Assembly: GCA_021798655.1 (NCBI GenBank)
Contig: JAJZFE010000145.1
Coordinates: forward strand, 1-8,313
Source: Acidobacteriota bacterium
GTDB lineage: Bacteria > Acidobacteriota > Terriglobia > Terriglobales > Acidobacteriaceae
Reading direction: 5' to 3'
Length of the DNA: 8,313 nt
Below the pieces are notes generated by a model that made no database searches, was not told where the DNA came from, and worked only from the letters and a program-made list of their open reading frames with translations. Made by a program: the position numbers and the translations under genes. Position 1 is the stretch's first letter, and each line of letters starts with the position of its first letter. Positions 5,954-8,313 of this stretch are shown one piece after another.

Positions 5954-7374
5954 GTCACGACCTCCTGCATCCTGGCGTTCAGGTTGTCTTTCTCCTGCTG
6001 GCTGTACTGCTGCTGCAGGGCCATCTGCTGCTGCGCCTGCTCGCGCATGCCGAGGTGGGCGTAGGCCCGCGAGAGTCGATAGTGCGCCTCCGGATAGGCA
6101 GGGCGCAGGGCGATCGCCTTCTCGAGCACCACGGCGCTCTGCTTCCACTGGGAACGCTGCTGCTCCAGCACCCCAAGCTGATAGTACGCCTGTGCGAGCT
6201 TGGGATCGGCTGCGATGGCCTGGTTGAGGAACTGCTCTACCTTGGCGGTGTCCTGCTGTGCGGCGGGACGATGCAGGATGCCGGTGGCAGCGTAGAGCGC
6301 GGCCCGGGCATTGTCAGGATGCCGCCGCGCAAACTCCTCCAGCCCATTGCAGTCCGCGCTTTCGCCCTCGGCGATCAGGCTGCAACTGCGCCCCAGCAGA
6401 TCGGCGTAGAGTGCGTTGTCGGGATCGCTGGCGAGTAGCGGTGCGAGCGCTTCCACTGCCGCCGGGTACTTGCTATTGCCATACAGCGCGATGCCGGCTG
6501 CCACCTTGAATCGGGTTGCCGCCGGATAGCGGGCAGCGCCGTAGTTCGCAATCTGCAAGGCTTCGTCCCAGGTCCAGTGCCGCAAAAACTCTACCGTCAG
6601 GGTGTACAGATTGGCCTCGCTTGGGTTGATCTGCGCTGCTGCCTGGTAGTGCAATACCGCCTCTTTGAAGTGACCGAGTTTCTCCTCGACATCACCTGCC
6701 AGCGCGTGTGCCTGATCGGACATGGAGGCGGCAGGAATCTTGGCGAGCACGGCTGCAGCCTGCTCCGTGGAGCCAGCGGTGTAGAGCGCGAGCGCCCAGT
6801 TGTATCGCAGTCCCCAGTCCTGCGGAGCGGCTGCACTGGCGATCGCAAAGGCCTTCGCCGCTGTGGTGGGCTGGTTGGCCAGCATCAGCGCCTGGCCTAG
6901 ATTCGATTGGGTTGCGCCGTTCTTTGGTTCCAGCACGGTTGCCTTTTGCAACTCGCGAATAGCGTCCGTGGTTCGACTGAGCTTCAAGTACGCGGCACCG
7001 AGATTTGCATGGGCGATTGCCTGCCGCGGAGCGATTGCACAGGCATGTTCCAGATACGGCAGGGCCTGGGTTTCAGCACCGGACTCCACGTAGAGACTTC
7101 CTAGCGCCTCGTTGGCTTCGTAGCTGCCGGGATAGCGCCGGGTAAGGTCGCGCAGTACGGGTTCGGCTGCGGCTGCATTGCCCTGATCGTAGGCATCCAG
7201 AGCGGTCTCCAGCGCCTTACGGTCGGTAGCCGTCATGTGCAGTGTGCTGCTTGCCGGAGGAGATTGTGCCGGGAGGGAACGGATGGATCCGGCCACCAGC
7301 AAACACCCCAGCACCACCATCACGACCTGCGTACGGAGGGTTTTGCGTCGTGCGGTGGTGAATGAAAAAGTCAT
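5932..7374 (-). CDS. Exported tetratricopeptide repeat (TPR) protein
   Basis: A 480-residue protein built almost wholly of TPR-type helical hairpins. These start near residue 40 with the characteristic A-x-x-x-L-G-x-x-Y/A and A-x-x-x-x-P spacing, for example EANEALGSLY, AHANLGAAYLKL, TQSNLGQALMLA, AYYQLGVLEQQ and AHYRLSRAYAHLG. About ten repeats fill the chain, ending in a Gln-rich helix (EQAQQQMALQQQ). The N-terminus has basic residues, a hydrophobic core (VVMVVLGCLLVAGSI) and a likely signal-peptidase site after SLPA, so it probably acts in the periplasm. The Cys in the core is badly placed for a lipoprotein site. Such proteins are scaffolds for protein partners rather than enzymes. ATG 7374 was chosen because the signal peptide fits it and AGG lies 9 bases upstream. 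ATG 7413 would add 13 residues encoded within the terminator hairpin. The gene follows the receptor by 59 bases and overlaps the next gene if that starts at ATT 5953. Confidence 0.88.
   Translation of the reverse strand: MTFSFTTARRKTLRTQVVMVVLGCLLVAGSIRSLPAQSPPASSTLHMTATDRKALETALDAYDQGNAAAAEPVLRDLTRRYPGSYEANEALGSLYVESGAETQALPYLEHACAIAPRQAIAHANLGAAYLKLSRTTDAIRELQKATVLEPKNGATQSNLGQALMLANQPTTAAKAFAIASAAAPQDWGLRYNWALALYTAGSTEQAAAVLAKIPAASMSDQAHALAGDVEEKLGHFKEAVLHYQAAAQINPSEANLYTLTVEFLRHWTWDEALQIANYGAARYPAATRFKVAAGIALYGNSKYPAAVEALAPLLASDPDNALYADLLGRSCSLIAEGESADCNGLEEFARRHPDNARAALYAATGILHRPAAQQDTAKVEQFLNQAIAADPKLAQAYYQLGVLEQQRSQWKQSAVVLEKAIALRPAYPEAHYRLSRAYAHLGMREQAQQQMALQQQYSQQEKDNLNARMQEVVTFLLKTN
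5961..5966 (-). promoter_or_regulatory. Consensus Shine-Dalgarno facing an ATT codon
   Basis: On the - strand AGGAGG (complement of 5961-5966) is followed after 7 bases by ATT 5953-5951, in frame with the DUF1501-like protein. The site lies inside the end of the TPR coding region. No ATG, GTG or TTG in that frame lies at a usable distance; the next candidates are TTG 5935 and ATG 5914, 25 and 46 bases past the site. Confidence 0.65.
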
Positions 7375-7377
7375 CTT

Positions 7378-7418
7378 AAAAAACCTGGCGGATGCACCCA
7401 GCTTCGAGTGCATCCGCC
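7378..7418 (-). terminator. Intrinsic terminator or attenuator between receptor and TPR genes
   Basis: On the - strand, 11 bases at 7418-7408 (GGCGGATGCAC) pair perfectly with 7397-7387 (GTGCATCCGCC) around a 10-base loop. They are followed by AGG and then six T at 7383-7378. This is a standard GC-rich stem plus T run, with a 3-base gap. It lies 15 bases after the receptor stop and ends only 3 bases before the TPR start codon, leaving no room for a downstream promoter. It probably ends most receptor transcripts while allowing partial read-through to the TPR gene. Confidence 0.75.
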
Positions 7419-7433
7419 TTGGAGTGTACCGCC

Positions 7434-8312
7434 CTAGAACGTGTACTTCAACGAGAACTGGAAGAACCGCGAATCAGGCGTGTTGGCCTGGAAGAAGCGG
7501 GCTCCAGTAATCTGTCCACCTGTGGAGGCGATACCCGAGTTGCTGGGGTCGCCGTAGGCAGGTGTGTTCAGCAGGTTGAAGACATCGGCCCGGAACTGAA
7601 GATTCTGTTCACGGAAGGTTGGGAACGATTTGAACAACGACATGTCAACCCGAACATAGCCAGGTCCGTAGATCTGACCACGGGGGCTGCCCACATAAGG
7701 CATAGCTGCTGCCCCTGTGACCGTGTTCGGAATCAACTGACCGTTGACCGAGTCAGCGTACGCCTTGTTGGTGTAGCCGAGGTTGTCCGCCTGCGGGTTA
7801 GCGAAGGCGCATGGGTTGTACCAGTTCTGCACGGTACGTACCTTGGCTGGGCAAGCAACCCCTGGATTGGTAGCGTTGGCCGAACCGCCGCCAGCATAGG
7901 GATTGCCAATACGAATTGCGTGAACGCCCGAACCGCTGGGGCTGTTGAGCGCGTTGGTGCCGATGGTGATGGGCTCACCGGTCTGGGCACGGAAGACCGT
8001 GCTGTCTGACCAGCCGCCTACGACATAATCCAACAACTTGCTCTCGTTCAGGAACTTCTTTCCGTGACCGAAGGGCAGCTCGTAGTTGCTGTTGAAGGTA
8101 AACCGATGCCGTACATCGAAGGGAGAGTTGCCATAATCAGCGCCAATTCCGAGGATGTTGAGACTGCGGTATCCGCTATCTGCCGTGCTACCCAGCGGGG
8201 TAGGCGCGTCGTCCAGGGAGTGCGACCAGGTGTAGGTGGTAAGGAAGCTGAGCCCGTTGGAAAGACGCTTCTCCAACTTGGTCTGCAGCGAGTTGTAGTT
8301 GGAGACGCCATC
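7434..8312 (-). CDS. TonB-dependent receptor (Oar-like), C-terminal fragment
   Basis: The last 292 residues of a large outer-membrane receptor whose 5' end lies beyond the right edge. The frame is open to the edge, reading DGVSNYNSLQTKLEKR before the first internal TTG, so the gene is cut by the window and not truncated. The sequence matches the C-terminal barrel of Oar-like receptors with a carboxypeptidase-regulatory-type N-terminus, abundant in Acidobacteriota. It shows a TYTWSHSLDD strand, PFDVRHRFTFNSNYELPFG, GGWSDSTVFRAQTGEPI, a Cys pair in a loop (ACPAK and NPCAF), the near-terminal RADVFNLLNTPAYGDP, and a closing strand ending in Phe (FFQFSLKYTF). A terminal Phe is the usual signal for outer-membrane barrel insertion. 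Such receptors import large or scarce substrates using TonB energy. The ligand is unknown. It is the first visible gene of the - strand series. Confidence 0.92.
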   Translation of the reverse strand, partial: DGVSNYNSLQTKLEKRLSNGLSFLTTYTWSHSLDDAPTPLGSTADSGYRSLNILGIGADYGNSPFDVRHRFTFNSNYELPFGHGKKFLNESKLLDYVVGGWSDSTVFRAQTGEPITIGTNALNSPSGSGVHAIRIGNPYAGGGSANATNPGVACPAKVRTVQNWYNPCAFANPQADNLGYTNKAYADSVNGQLIPNTVTGAAAMPYVGSPRGQIYGPGYVRVDMSLFKSFPTFREQNLQFRADVFNLLNTPAYGDPSNSGIASTGGQITGARFFQANTPDSRFFQFSLKYTF

Positions 8313-8313
8313 G

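Noticed and set aside
5985..6045. CTG/CAG-rich stretch that looks like a simple repeat
   Set aside because: It encodes the Gln-rich C-terminal helix of the TPR protein and is irregular, so it is coding composition rather than a repeat element.
4784..6148. Longer form of the DUF1501-like protein beginning at 6148
   Set aside because: The extra 65 residues are an Arg/Ala/Pro-rich shadow of the TPR gene and put the Tat motif about 85 residues from the start, which is not usable as a signal.
7374..7413. Alternative TPR protein start at ATG 7413
   Set aside because: It would make the terminator hairpin part of the coding sequence and place 13 residues before a signal peptide that already starts well at 7374. 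It cannot be fully excluded because the ribosome binding site at 7374 is weak.

Overview
The window is GC-rich chromosomal DNA that most resembles a soil Acidobacteriota of the Acidobacteriaceae/Terriglobus type. This is inferred mainly from the right-edge gene, an Oar-like TonB-dependent receptor of the kind that is greatly expanded in that phylum, and from a secreted family 42 glycosidase. No RNA genes, CRISPR arrays, insertion sequences or phage genes were seen.

Layout. (1) Bases 1-1089 form a glycerol module: the 3' end of glpD (aerobic glycerol-3-phosphate dehydrogenase, + strand) converges on a complete aquaglyceroporin gene (glpF-like, - strand). (2) Bases 1090-1398 are a divergent control region holding two short perfect inverted repeats and no convincing promoter pair. 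(3) Bases 1399-3489 encode a GH42 beta-galactosidase-type enzyme with a signal peptide, started at TTG behind a clear ribosome binding site. (4) A perfect 20-bp hairpin at 3500-3544 separates it from the convergent right-hand cluster. (5) Bases 3558-8313 form a tightly packed - strand series. In transcription order it reads: the C-terminus of the outer-membrane receptor, an exported TPR protein, a Tat-exported alkaline-phosphatase-superfamily (DUF1501-like) protein, and a 407-residue protein that I do not recognise.

How the genes may work together. The left part imports and oxidises glycerol. The GH42 enzyme would release galactose or a related sugar outside the cytoplasm. The right-hand cluster looks like one transcription unit linking an outer-membrane receptor, an exported protein-protein scaffold, an exported putative metalloenzyme and an unknown partner. 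Its substrate cannot be read from the sequence.

The most notable details are regulatory. An intrinsic-terminator-like hairpin sits between the receptor and TPR genes and ends 9 bases before the TPR start codon. The DUF1501-like gene has a consensus Shine-Dalgarno sequence 7 bases before an in-frame ATT rather than a normal start codon. The last gene begins 2 bases after the preceding stop. The 407-residue protein and its tight pairing with the DUF1501-like gene are the best candidates for something undescribed.
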